Below, piece after piece: positions 42,724 through 50,586 of a stretch of DNA of 64,000 nucleotides. The position numbers and the translations under genes are program-made. The first letter of the stretch is position 1. Each line of letters opens with the position of its first letter. The DNA is from Catellatospora tritici (GTDB lineage Bacteria > Actinomycetota > Actinomycetes > Mycobacteriales > Micromonosporaceae). The notes under the pieces are model-generated. The model ran no database searches. It saw only the letters and a program-made list of their open reading frames with translations, and had not been told where the DNA came from. The DNA is taken from contig NZ_JAHRCY010000005.1 in NCBI RefSeq assembly GCF_019083965.1, positions 425,198 through 489,197 on the forward strand, read 5' to 3'.

Positions 42724-43385
42724 AGGATCTCTTCCTTCGTGGCGGTGCCGCCGTCGAGGACCGCCTCGACGCCGCGCGGGGTGAGGACCGCGATCCGGTC
42801 CCCGAGGATCAGTGCCTCGTCGACGTCGTGGGTGACGAAGACGACGGTGGCGGGATTGGCGGCGCGCAGCTGCAGCAGCATCTGCTGCATCGCGGCGCGG
42901 GTCTGCGCGTCGAGCGCACCGAACGGCTCGTCCATCAGGATCGCCCGCGGCTGCGCGGCCAGTGTGCGGGCCAACTGCACCCGCTGGCGCTGCCCGCCGG
43001 ACAGCTGGGCGGGCAGGCGGTCCTCGTGTCCGCTGAGCCCGACCTCGGCGAGCCAGTGTCCGCTGTGCCGACGGCGGTCGGGGGCCTTGCGGATGGCCAG
43101 GGCAAGTTCCACGTTGCGCCGGGCCGAGCGCCAGGGCAGCAGCGCGTCCTCCTGGAACACCAGCGCGCGGTCGCTGGACGGGCCGTGCACCGGCATTCCG
43201 TCGGCGAGGATCCGCCCGGCCCGCGCGGGCAGCAGTCCGGCCAGGGCACGCAGCAGGGTGGACTTGCCGCAACCGGAGCCGCCGACCACGACTAGGGTCT
43301 CGCCGCTGCGCACCTGGAGATCGAGCCCGGCCACGACGGGATCGCCGCCGTACCCGAGGGTCACGCCGGACAGTTCGAATCTCAT
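42705..43385 (-). CDS. sulfonate-type ABC ATP-binding protein
   Basis: A 226-residue ATPase of the SsuB/TauB group with Walker A GGSGCGKST, Q-loop LVFQEDALLPWRSARRNVELAL, signature LSGGQRQRVQLARTL, Walker B AILMDEPFGALD and HDVDEALILGDRI. Overlaps the permease stop/start by 4 bases. Being intact, it may also energise the 35-37 kb transporter whose own ATPase gene is broken. Confidence 0.9.
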   Translation of the reverse strand: MRFELSGVTLGYGGDPVVAGLDLQVRSGETLVVVGGSGCGKSTLLRALAGLLPARAGRILADGMPVHGPSSDRALVFQEDALLPWRSARRNVELALAIRKAPDRRRHSGHWLAEVGLSGHEDRLPAQLSGGQRQRVQLARTLAAQPRAILMDEPFGALDAQTRAAMQQMLLQLRAANPATVVFVTHDVDEALILGDRIAVLTPRGVEAVLDGGTATKEEILCSLRA

Positions 43386-44227
43386 CGTGCCTCGTCTTTC
43401 AGGCTCGCGGGCAGCCAGCGGGTGGCCCGCCGCCCGACCCGCTCCACGGCCGAGGAGGTCAGCCAGCCCAGCACGCCGATCGTGAGCATGCCCACCAGCA
43501 CGCCGGGATAGTCGACGATCGTGTACGCCTTCCAGGTCCGGTAGCCGACCCCGAAATCACCGGAGATCATCTCGGCGGAGATGACGCAGATCCAGGACAC
43601 CCCGATGCCGACCGACAGCCCGCTGAACACCCCCGGCAGCGCGCCGGGCAGCACCACGCTGGCCAGGGTGCGCCAGCGGCCGCCACCGATGGTCCGGATG
43701 GCGTCCTCCCACACCGTGGGCAGCGCCCGCACCGCGTGCCGGGTGCTGACCAGGATCGGGAAGAACGCCGACACGAACGTGATGAACACGATGCCCTGCT
43801 CGTTGGTGGGGAACAGCAGGATCGCCACCGGTACCAGCGCGATCGCCGGAATGGGCCGCACCACCTCGAACAACGGCTGCAGCACGTCGGCCAGCAGCCG
43901 CGACCGTCCGATCGCGACGCCGAGTCCGATGCCGAACACCGCCGCGAGGCCGAAGCCAGTGAGGATGCGCACCAGGCTCTGTGCGACGTCCTGGTAGTAC
44001 ACCGGCTGCGACAGTTGGCGCACCAGCTCCTGCCACACCTCGACCGGGGTGGGCAGGCGGTCGAACCGCACCCACAGCCGCACGTCGGCGGCGGTCACCC
44101 ACTGCCACGCGGCCACGGCCGCGGCCAGGGTGCCCAGCCGCACCGCCCAGCGGGCCCGGTAGCGGGTCCGGCGCCTGCCGCCCGCGGTGGCGGGCGGGGC
44201 CTGGGTCTGCTCCAGCAGCGCGGTCAT
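43382..44227 (-). CDS. sulfonate-type ABC transporter permease
   Basis: A 281-residue permease starting ATG 44227, overlapping the binding-protein stop by 4 bases. Features of the SsuC/TauC family: RFDRLPTPVEVWQELV, EVVRPIPAIALVPVAILLF, and the EAA loop TVWEDAIRTIGGGRWRTLASVVLPGALPGVFSGLSVGIG. Six hydrophobic segments. Confidence 0.9.
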   Translation of the reverse strand: MTALLEQTQAPPATAGGRRRTRYRARWAVRLGTLAAAVAAWQWVTAADVRLWVRFDRLPTPVEVWQELVRQLSQPVYYQDVAQSLVRILTGFGLAAVFGIGLGVAIGRSRLLADVLQPLFEVVRPIPAIALVPVAILLFPTNEQGIVFITFVSAFFPILVSTRHAVRALPTVWEDAIRTIGGGRWRTLASVVLPGALPGVFSGLSVGIGVSWICVISAEMISGDFGVGYRTWKAYTIVDYPGVLVGMLTIGVLGWLTSSAVERVGRRATRWLPASLKDEAR

Positions 44228-45615
44228 GCCCGCGCCACGGCCTGGGCGTAGGGCACAACCCGGGCGCCGGGGTGGGCGGCGGTGTAGGCGTCGGCGGCCG
44301 TGCGGGTGACGAACGGCTTGAAGCGCTCGTCGGCGGGCGCGGCCGGGTCCTCGACCCAGCGGCTCCGGTCGGCGAACCAGCGGGTCCCGGTGACCGCGTC
44401 GGGCACGTAGGCCACGCGCGGCTTCTCCTTGCGTACGGCGCGCAGCAGGCACGTCGGGGTGGCGGCCGGTTTGGTCCGGTCGGCACCGACCGGCCAGATC
44501 TCGCTCGCGAGCGCGGGATCGGTGACCGGTCGGCCGCACACCTCGTCGGTGCCGGTGATCGCGGCCCGGTTCGCGGTGGCGGCGAAGTCGGCGTCGTACT
44601 GGTCGCCGTAGACGGCCCTGAGATAGCTGTCGTCGACGAAGGCGGCCAGGTCGATGGACTGGAGCACCCCGATGGACTTCAGGAACGGCACGTCGTGGGC
44701 GTGCGCGTCCCGCAGGACCTGCTTGAGCTGCACGTCGAAGGTGACCTGGCCACCCGCGCCGTTGTAGAGGTAGACCACCTCGGGTGGCAGGCCGGTCGCG
44801 TCGGCGACGCTCTGCGCGGCCGCGAGCGGGTCGGCCCACAGGAATCTCGTCGCGTCGAGCTGTGCCTTCAGGAAGGCCTTGACCACGTCCGGGTTGTCCC
44901 TGGCGTACGACTCGCGCACCACGACACCGTGGAACGTGGGCACCTTCAGGTCGCCGCCGTCGTAGAGGGGCTGTGCCTCGCCGCGGTGGACCAGCAGGGC
45001 GGGCCAGGCGACGAACTGCGACAGCGCGACCACGTTGCCGGACTGCAGGGCGGAGGCGCCGACCTGCGGGACCTGGTTCTCCACCCGGACGTCGGTGACG
45101 CCGTAGCGTTCCAGGGCCTGCACGAGGGTGCCGTGCGCGGCCGAGCCGACGCTGGTGGAGACGGCCTTGCCCTTGAGGTCGCCGAGGCTGGTGATCTTCG
45201 AACCGGGCGTGGTCACCACCATGTTCAGCGCCCCGCGGATGTTGAAGCCGGTGGCGGAGATCAGTTTGGTGCGGGTCTCGGCGTTCTGCTGGCCGCGGGA
45301 GCCGTTGATCAGCAGCGGGTAGTCCCCCATCGACCCGATGTCGATCTTCCCGGCGATCATCTGGGCGGTGATCGGGGCGCCGGTGTCGTAGTCCTGCCAC
45401 ACGACCTGGAACTTCTTACCCGTGATCTCGGCCAGCCGCTTCTCGAAGAAGCCCTGGGCCTTCAGCAGCGTGCCGGCGGTGACGGTGTTGATGGTCTTGG
45501 ACTGGTAGCCGACCACCACCTGCTGCGCGTCGCCGTCGGCCGCGTTGCCTGCGACGGTGCAGCCGCTGGTCGCCGCGACCGCGGCGGCGAGGGCGAGTAT
45601 CGCGATCCTGCGCAT
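44224..45615 (-). CDS. sulfonate-type substrate-binding lipoprotein with NosL-like C-terminal domain
   Basis: A 463-residue lipoprotein (lipobox VAATSGC). Residues about 30-345 are a TauA/SsuA-type binding fold (VVVGYQSKTINTVTAGTLLKAQGFFEKRL, KIDIGSMGDYPLLINGS, DLKGKAVSTSVGSAAHGTLV). About 110 further residues look like NosL: CGRPVTDPALASEI at the start, CLLRAVRKEKPRVAYVPDAVTG with a W-F/I-D-like step, and ends FVTRTAADAYTAAHPGARVVPYAQA. NosL is a Cu(I)-binding accessory lipoprotein, but the CGM motif is CGR here, so copper binding is doubtful. Fusion to a binding protein is odd and suggests substrate delivery linked to a cofactor. Confidence 0.85.
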   Translation of the reverse strand: MRRIAILALAAAVAATSGCTVAGNAADGDAQQVVVGYQSKTINTVTAGTLLKAQGFFEKRLAEITGKKFQVVWQDYDTGAPITAQMIAGKIDIGSMGDYPLLINGSRGQQNAETRTKLISATGFNIRGALNMVVTTPGSKITSLGDLKGKAVSTSVGSAAHGTLVQALERYGVTDVRVENQVPQVGASALQSGNVVALSQFVAWPALLVHRGEAQPLYDGGDLKVPTFHGVVVRESYARDNPDVVKAFLKAQLDATRFLWADPLAAAQSVADATGLPPEVVYLYNGAGGQVTFDVQLKQVLRDAHAHDVPFLKSIGVLQSIDLAAFVDDSYLRAVYGDQYDADFAATANRAAITGTDEVCGRPVTDPALASEIWPVGADRTKPAATPTCLLRAVRKEKPRVAYVPDAVTGTRWFADRSRWVEDPAAPADERFKPFVTRTAADAYTAAHPGARVVPYAQAVARA

Positions 45616-45623
45616 CTGGAGTC

Positions 45624-45851
45624 TCACCTCAGGAGATAGGGCATGTTGACGGTGACGGCGCCGGTGGGGCAGCGGGCCGCGCACGGGCCGCAGTACCAGC
45701 ACTCGTCGACGTGCATGTAGGCCTTGCCGGTCGCCGGGTCGATGGCGAGGGAGTCGAGCGGGCAGACGTCGACGCAGAGCGTGCAGCCGTCGATGCACAG
45801 GTCCGGGTCCACGATGACCGGCAGGTCGACCCGCTGGTGGGCCAGTGCCAT
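45624..45851 (-). CDS. 2x[4Fe-4S] ferredoxin, AprB-like
   Basis: A 75-residue ferredoxin with two four-cysteine clusters: CIDGCTLCVDVCP and CWYCGPCAARCP. The arrangement is that of APS-reductase beta and related ferredoxins. Start ATG 45851 is 2 bases after the GntR stop, so both are in one operon. It should deliver electrons to the AprA-like flavoprotein encoded last in the operon. Confidence 0.93.
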   Translation of the reverse strand: MALAHQRVDLPVIVDPDLCIDGCTLCVDVCPLDSLAIDPATGKAYMHVDECWYCGPCAARCPTGAVTVNMPYLLR

Positions 45852-45853
45852 GG

Positions 45854-46579
45854 CTACCGCCTCTCAAGTTGGGCGCGCATGGCGAGCCGGTCGCCACGGA
45901 AGCGGATGGATTCGAGGTCGACGGGGGTGCCGTCGGCCAGGTGGGTCAGGCGCTCGAGCATCAGCAGGGCGGCGTTGTCCTGCGTGCCGAGCAGGCTCGC
46001 GCTGTGCGCGTCGGCGTTGACGGCCTCCAGCGTGAGGTCGGCGGTGCCCAGCTTCTGGCCGGTGATGCCCTCCAGCAGCACGAAGATGTCCCGGTTGGCC
46101 AGGTCCTCGTCCAGCAGGGGCTCGCCGACGGCGCGCGGCAGGTAGGTGAGGTCCAGCGACAGCGGCACCCCGTTGAGGCTGCGGATGCGCTCGATGTAGA
46201 CGACCCGGTCGGTGGTGCACAGCCGCCGCCCCACCCAGGTCGGCGGGTCGATCAGTTCGGCGGCGCGGACCTCGTTGGCGACGGTGCCGTGCTCGTGCAG
46301 GGTCTCGTTGAGGCCCATGAGCCGGTGCAGGCCGTGCGGGTACTTCTCCCCGCAGGTGGTGGTGCCCAGGCCGGGCGTACGGTCGACCAGGCCCTCGCCG
46401 CGCAGCAGCGACAGCGCCTCGCGCACGGTGTTGCGGGAGACCGCGAACTCGGCGCCGAGGTCGTCCTCCCCCGGCAGGGCGCCGTCGGCGAAGTCGCCGG
46501 CCACGATCTGGTGCCTCAGTACGTCGGCCACCTGTCGGGCCCGGTCGGTCCGGCGGCGGCGCATGATATCTACTGCCAT
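45854..46579 (-). CDS. GntR-family transcriptional regulator (HutC/UTRA type)
   Basis: A 241-residue repressor. ATG 46579 has AGGAGG 9 bases upstream. Winged HTH: RQVADVLRHQIVAGDFADGALPGEDDLGAEFAVSRNTVREALSLLRGEGLVDR. The C-terminal UTRA effector domain follows (VVYIERIRSLNGVPLSLDLTYLPRAVG). First gene of the AprA-like operon. Palindromic sites directly upstream (46607-46628) suggest autoregulation. Confidence 0.9.
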   Translation of the reverse strand: MAVDIMRRRRTDRARQVADVLRHQIVAGDFADGALPGEDDLGAEFAVSRNTVREALSLLRGEGLVDRTPGLGTTTCGEKYPHGLHRLMGLNETLHEHGTVANEVRAAELIDPPTWVGRRLCTTDRVVYIERIRSLNGVPLSLDLTYLPRAVGEPLLDEDLANRDIFVLLEGITGQKLGTADLTLEAVNADAHSASLLGTQDNAALLMLERLTHLADGTPVDLESIRFRGDRLAMRAQLERR

Positions 46580-46913
46580 CTGCGGAAACCTCCTGTCCGG
46601 CGATACCCTACTAATCACATAGGATTAGGGGAATACTGGCGGAGATACGCCACCACAAGAGTTTTCCGCACGCCCTCCTGGCTGCGGTCATACCGGTTTG
46701 GGGCACCCGTTCCGCCACCTGCGGGAGGGCACCTCACCCGGCCTCCACTGACGCGAGGGCGGCACGATCGCGGCGCCGCGGTTCGCGACCGCCGCCGCTG
46801 AACGCACGTCGGGCGGGCCTGTTGCCGCAGCGTGCGGTATATGGGGCCTCAGCCGGACCGGATTACCAGTATGGTGTCGCCGATCAACCTTCCACCCCTA
46901 ATGAAGGCATGGC
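46580..46913. other. 334-base divergent intergenic region
   Basis: Apart from the gntR operator next to the left end, I see no gene. The right part has a few TA-rich steps (GTATATGGGG near 46840, CCAGTATGGT near 46869) that may hold the promoter of the LppU-like gene, but no convincing -35/-10 pair. Confidence 0.5.
46607..46628. promoter_or_regulatory. overlapping inverted repeats before gntR, candidate operator
   Basis: CCTA-N9-TAGG (46607-46623) overlaps CTAATC-N6-GATTAG (46611-46628). On the minus strand they lie within a possible promoter (TTCCCC, 17 bases, TAGGGT). Similar 17-bp sites occur at 14725 and 35156. Candidate site for this GntR or a wider sulfur regulator. Confidence 0.55.
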
Positions 46914-47309
46914 ATGTCAGACCCGATTTTCCCGGCCAGCCCGGAGACCCCCGCTCCCAAGAAGAAGAGCAAGGGCAAGATCTTCCTCATCATCGCCGTC
47001 ATCCTGCTGGTCCTCTGCGGCGGCGGCGCGGTCCTCGCGTACACCCTGCTGAACAAGGCTGTCGACGTGGCGTACGCCGAGGGCAAGTGCGTGGACATCC
47101 TGCCCACGTCGACCGCCGCCGTCGCGGTGACGCCGAAGCCGGTGGACTGCTCCGACGCCAAGGCCGTCGCGAAGATCCTCAAGGTGGCCGACGACAAGAC
47201 CGCGGCCGACGCCCAGGCGGTGTGCGGCGATGTGCCCAACGTCGTCAGCTTCGTCCAGATCATCAAGGCCGACGGTTCGAACAAGCTGCTCTGCCTCGGC
47301 GCCAAGTAA
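46914..47309 (+). CDS. LppU/SCO3897-like membrane-anchored small protein
   Basis: A 131-residue protein with a short basic N-terminal tail (PKKKSKGK), one transmembrane helix (IFLIIAVILLVLCGGGAVLAY) and a small extracellular domain. Four Cys follow the LppU/SCO3897 pattern (GKCVDILP, KPVDCSDAKAVAKIL, AVCGDVPN, LLCLGAK), probably two disulfides. Function of the family is unknown. Start ATG 46914; an ATG five bases earlier is out of frame. Confidence 0.75.
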   Translation: MSDPIFPASPETPAPKKKSKGKIFLIIAVILLVLCGGGAVLAYTLLNKAVDVAYAEGKCVDILPTSTAAVAVTPKPVDCSDAKAVAKILKVADDKTAADAQAVCGDVPNVVSFVQIIKADGSNKLLCLGAK

Positions 47310-47421
47310 CTCCAGGAAGAACCGAGGGTGATCGCGGCGGCCGCCACCAACCACCCTCTGATGGTCGCCGGGACAGGCTGATGCCGATCCCGGCGGCCAA
47401 CCACGTCGGCGGCGCACGAAC

Positions 47422-47460
47422 CGTTTCGGCGGGAGCGGTCCGGCCGCTCCCGCCGAAACG
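47422..47460. terminator. bidirectional hairpin terminator
   Basis: 17-bp perfect arms (CGTTTCGGCGGGAGCGG) around TCCGG, between the convergent LppU-like and amidase genes. Confidence 0.75.
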
Positions 47461-47503
47461 CCGCGAGACGACGGCCAGGGTAGGCCCACGGTGAACGCGG
47501 TCT

Positions 47504-48634
47504 TCAGCCGGTGAAAGCCTCCCGAACCGAGCCGCCCACGATGGCGCACCAGGTGCTGGCGCAGACCTTGCCGTTCGGCGTCAAGCCGTGCAGGTGCTGC
47601 ATGTCCTTGACCGCCTTCATGGTGGCGTGGTCGTATGCGCCCGTCGCGGTGACCTCGCGGTAGCCCTTGCGGTTCAGCATGAACTGGAGGGCGTCCACGG
47701 GCAGACCGACGGCATCCTTGCCCAGCTCGGGCACGAGCGCTTCCCAGGTGGCGTCGGTCAGCGTGGCGTCAGGATCGACCGGCAGGCCGTTGCGCGCCTG
47801 GAAGTCGGCCACGGCCGCGGTCGTGTCCAGGCCGAAGTTGCCGTTCGGCGTGAGGACGTACCCTTGCGCGTTCAGCAGGTACTGCGCCACCTGGACCACC
47901 GGGCTGTTGACGAAGCGCCAGATGTCCGGCCAGCGCCGCGCGGGGATGTCGGCTGGGGCCGCACCCAGCTCGGCGGCCACGCGGACGCGGATCGCCGGGA
48001 ACATCCGGTAGAAGGCGATACCCGGGCAGTCGGTGAACCGGAAGTCCCAGTGGCCGAAGATGTCCCAGGCATGCAGCCGGAACTGCCGACACACGCTGAC
48101 ACACAGCTGCACTAGCGAGTCCACGAGCGCGTCCGGCGGCGTCTCGGTGATGTAGGTGCCTTCGTTCTCGATGCCGATGGCGTTGCCGTTCTCACCCGGG
48201 CAGTGCGCTGCGATCACCTGGTGTTGGCCCAGCTCCAGGGTCTCCAGACTCCGATGGCGCCCCTCGAGCACGTAGCCGCCGCGGCTCACGGTGAAGTGCT
48301 GACCGGTGTCGGCCCAGCCATTGCCGTCCATGTGGAGGTTCTGGCAGTCGCGGGCCAGCTGCACCGCGTGCTCGCGGGAGTAGTCGCTGACATTCGGGAA
48401 CGCCATGTGATGCAGGATGATCTTGTTGGTGGTGTTACCGGTGATCTGGACAGGGCTTGCCGGCGGCCGGGCACCCCACGTGCCGCAGTCGATGATCCAG
48501 TCGAACTCGGCGCTCGGCGCGGCGTCGGCACGGCTCGCGGTGGCGAGCTCGGTGCCCACGATGGCCACGGCAGCAAGGCCAAGGCCTGCGGCGAGCAGGG
48601 TACGCCGGTCGAGTTCGGACGGTTGGGGGCTCAT
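47504..48634 (-). CDS. secreted N-acetylmuramoyl-L-alanine amidase (PGRP fold) with PG-binding repeats
   Basis: A 376-residue exported amidase; ATG 48634 with GGGAGA upstream. Twin-Arg-type signal (DRRTLLAAGLGLAAVAIVG). Residues about 45-200 are an amidase_2/PGRP domain with zinc ligands His in IILHHMAF, His in IFGHWDF and Cys in TDCPG. It cuts the bond between MurNAc and L-Ala of peptidoglycan. The C-terminal part has two peptidoglycan-binding repeats (VVQVAQYLLNAQGYVLTPNGNFG and ALQFMLNRKGYREVTATGAYD). Divergent from a GH25 muramidase, with which it shares a 14-base identical start region. Confidence 0.9.
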   Translation of the reverse strand: MSPQPSELDRRTLLAAGLGLAAVAIVGTELATASRADAAPSAEFDWIIDCGTWGARPPASPVQITGNTTNKIILHHMAFPNVSDYSREHAVQLARDCQNLHMDGNGWADTGQHFTVSRGGYVLEGRHRSLETLELGQHQVIAAHCPGENGNAIGIENEGTYITETPPDALVDSLVQLCVSVCRQFRLHAWDIFGHWDFRFTDCPGIAFYRMFPAIRVRVAAELGAAPADIPARRWPDIWRFVNSPVVQVAQYLLNAQGYVLTPNGNFGLDTTAAVADFQARNGLPVDPDATLTDATWEALVPELGKDAVGLPVDALQFMLNRKGYREVTATGAYDHATMKAVKDMQHLHGLTPNGKVCASTWCAIVGGSVREAFTG

Positions 48635-48699
48635 GTGATCTCCCGCGGCAGGATGGCATGAATCTTCGTCCATGAATGTGTAATCGGAGAATATTTGCG

Positions 48700-48727
48700 G
48701 TTACCCTCTATGGCAAGAGGCGGTAAC
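48700..48727. promoter_or_regulatory. imperfect inverted repeat in the amidase/muramidase divergent gap
   Basis: GTTACCCTCT and AGAGGCGGTAAC form 10 paired bases with one bulge around ATGGCA, about 66 bases before the amidase start. Possible operator for a regulator of both wall-lytic genes. Also in the gap: AT-rich stretch 48842-48893. Confidence 0.4.
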
Positions 48728-48930
48728 ACATCTGCCTGCATCGAGTCGTCAGTGGACTTCGCCGTGGACGACGCGCCCAGCGCCGTTCGGCCACCACAGC
48801 CGCGGCACTGCGGCCGCCCCACCCCCGCCCGGCACGGCCGATGCAAAAAATTTCGTCCAGATATTGCAAGTCTTGGATTTTTCTACATACATTGGTGCGC
48901 GCCGATCCCACCCCTACCCCGGGAGATCAC

Positions 48931-49674
48931 ATGGGCACACCAGCCTTGCGGCGTCGTTGGACCCGCACCCTCATGGCCACCACCACGATGGTGGCCGCCA
49001 CCCTCACCACTCTGGTCATCGGCGCGACGCCCGCGCAGGCCGCGACCACCGCCGGCGTCGACGTCTCGCACTACCAGGGGTCGATCAACTGGACCAGCGT
49101 ACGCAACGCCGGGATCCAGTGGGCCTACATCAAGGCCACCGAAGGGACCAGCTACAAGGACCCGATGTTCAACACCAACTACCCGGCCGCGTACTACGCC
49201 GGAGTCATCCGCGGCGCCTACCACTTCGCCCGGCCTGACGCCTCCTCCGGCGCCACCCAGGCGGGCTACTTCGCCAGCAACGGCGGAGCATGGTCGGCCG
49301 ACAACCTCACCCTGCCCGGCGCCCTGGACCTGGAGGGCGGCTGCTACGGCAAGACCCAGAGCGCCATGCGCACCTGGATCGCCGACTTCATCAACACCTA
49401 CCACAGCCGCACCGGCCGCTGGGCGGTGCTCTACACCACCACCAGCTGGTGGACCACCTGCACCGGCAACTACTCCGGCTTCGCCGCCAACAACCCGCTG
49501 TGGATCGCCCGCTGGTCCAGCTCAGTGGGCACTCTGCCGGCAGGCTGGCCCACCTGGACCTGCTGGCAGTACACCAGCTCCGGCAGCGTGTCCGGCATCT
49601 CGGGCGCGGTGGACCGCGACTACTTCAACGGCGACCGCTCCCGGCTGCTGGCCCTGGCCAACAACACCCCCTGA
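48931..49674 (+). CDS. secreted GH25 muramidase (lysozyme)
   Basis: A 247-residue exported lysozyme. ATG 48931 with CGGGAGATCAC upstream. Signal peptide to about residue 37 (ATPAQAA). GH25 features: GVDVSHYQGSINWTSV with N-terminal Asp, IKATEGTSYKDPMF, IRGAYHFARP, catalytic Asp-x-Glu in ALDLEGG, YTTTSWW, WQYTSSGSVSGISGAVDRDYF. It cleaves the beta-1,4 bond between MurNAc and GlcNAc. One member of a duplicated amidase/muramidase pair. Confidence 0.93.
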   Translation: MGTPALRRRWTRTLMATTTMVAATLTTLVIGATPAQAATTAGVDVSHYQGSINWTSVRNAGIQWAYIKATEGTSYKDPMFNTNYPAAYYAGVIRGAYHFARPDASSGATQAGYFASNGGAWSADNLTLPGALDLEGGCYGKTQSAMRTWIADFINTYHSRTGRWAVLYTTTSWWTTCTGNYSGFAANNPLWIARWSSSVGTLPAGWPTWTCWQYTSSGSVSGISGAVDRDYFNGDRSRLLALANNTP

Positions 49675-49749
49675 TCCGATCCCACCACGGCGTAGGCCCT
49701 GACCAGTCGCGTGTCGACCTCGTGCGCCCGACCAGGATCCTCGCCGCGA

Positions 49750-49790
49750 CCATGGGAGGTGGCCCGCTTCCACGCGGCCGCCTCCCATGG
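49750..49790 (+). terminator. hairpin terminator after GH25 gene
   Basis: 15-bp stem (CCATGGGAGGTGGCC against GGCCGCCTCCCATGG, one wobble) with an 11-base loop, 75 bases after the stop. Confidence 0.65.
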
Positions 49791-49913
49791 CCGGTCCGGC
49801 CGCCCACTCAACCAGTCGGCGATTTTCTTCATCCAAGCGCAACCCATTGACATGAATCTACATTGGTAGTTGTCTGTCGATGCCAGCGCAGTCGGCAAGA
49901 GAAGGGAGGGGTC

Positions 49914-50576
49914 ATGTACGCCGCGAAGTTGGGCCGGCGAACACTCATCCTCGGAGGCGGTGGTCTCCTGCTCGGCGGTGCGGCCGACCTCGCCGTGCCA
50001 AGACGGTCATACGCCTCGGTCGTCCCGCCGAGGGTCTACACGCGAGCCGAGTGGAGCGCCCGGCCGCCGTCCTCCCCCATCACGGTTCTCGCCACGCGGC
50101 CCGACCACATCGTGGTCCACCACACCGCGAGCGGCAACACCACGGACTACTCGCTGCTGCAGGCGGGTCGGCTGTCCCACTGGATCCAGGACCTGCACAT
50201 GGACACGAACGGCTGGGCCGACGCCGGGCAGCAGCTCACCATCAGCCGGGGCGGCTACGTCCTGGAGGGGCGTGACCAGAGCCTGTCGGCAATCAACAAC
50301 GGCAAGCTCGCCGTCGGGGCCCAGACGGCCAACCAGAACAACCACACCATCGGCATCGAGAACGAGGGTCTCTACACCGCACAGGACACCACGACGATGC
50401 TGTTCGACTCGCTGGTGCAGACCTGCGCGTGGCTGTGCGTGGCCTACGGGCTCGATCCGTACCAGGCGATCGTCGGTCACCGCGACTACGTGACCACGAC
50501 CCAGTGCCCGGGTGACGTGCTATACGCGCGCCTGCCCGAATTGCGCAACCGAACCGCCGCGCTCCTGGGCGCCTGA
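49914..50576 (+). CDS. secreted N-acetylmuramoyl-L-alanine amidase (PGRP fold), single domain
   Basis: A 220-residue exported amidase; ATG 49914 with GGGAGGGG upstream. Signal region GRRTLILGGGGLLLGGAADLA is Tat-like. Zinc ligands: HIVVHHTASG, IVGHRDYV and TTQCPGD. It is closely related to the amidase at 47504 (shared LHMD-NGWAD-GQ and ISRGGYVLEGR) but lacks its peptidoglycan-binding repeats. It ends 10 bases before a GH25 gene, so the two are co-transcribed. Confidence 0.9.
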   Translation: MYAAKLGRRTLILGGGGLLLGGAADLAVPRRSYASVVPPRVYTRAEWSARPPSSPITVLATRPDHIVVHHTASGNTTDYSLLQAGRLSHWIQDLHMDTNGWADAGQQLTISRGGYVLEGRDQSLSAINNGKLAVGAQTANQNNHTIGIENEGLYTAQDTTTMLFDSLVQTCAWLCVAYGLDPYQAIVGHRDYVTTTQCPGDVLYARLPELRNRTAALLGA

Positions 50577-50586
50577 GGAGGCGATC

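Noticed and set aside
40774..43485. Very long open frame on the plus strand opposite the AprA-like and ATPase genes
   Set aside because: High GC makes long antisense frames common; the minus strand encodes clear motifs, while the plus frame is Gly/Arg/Val-rich without any domain.
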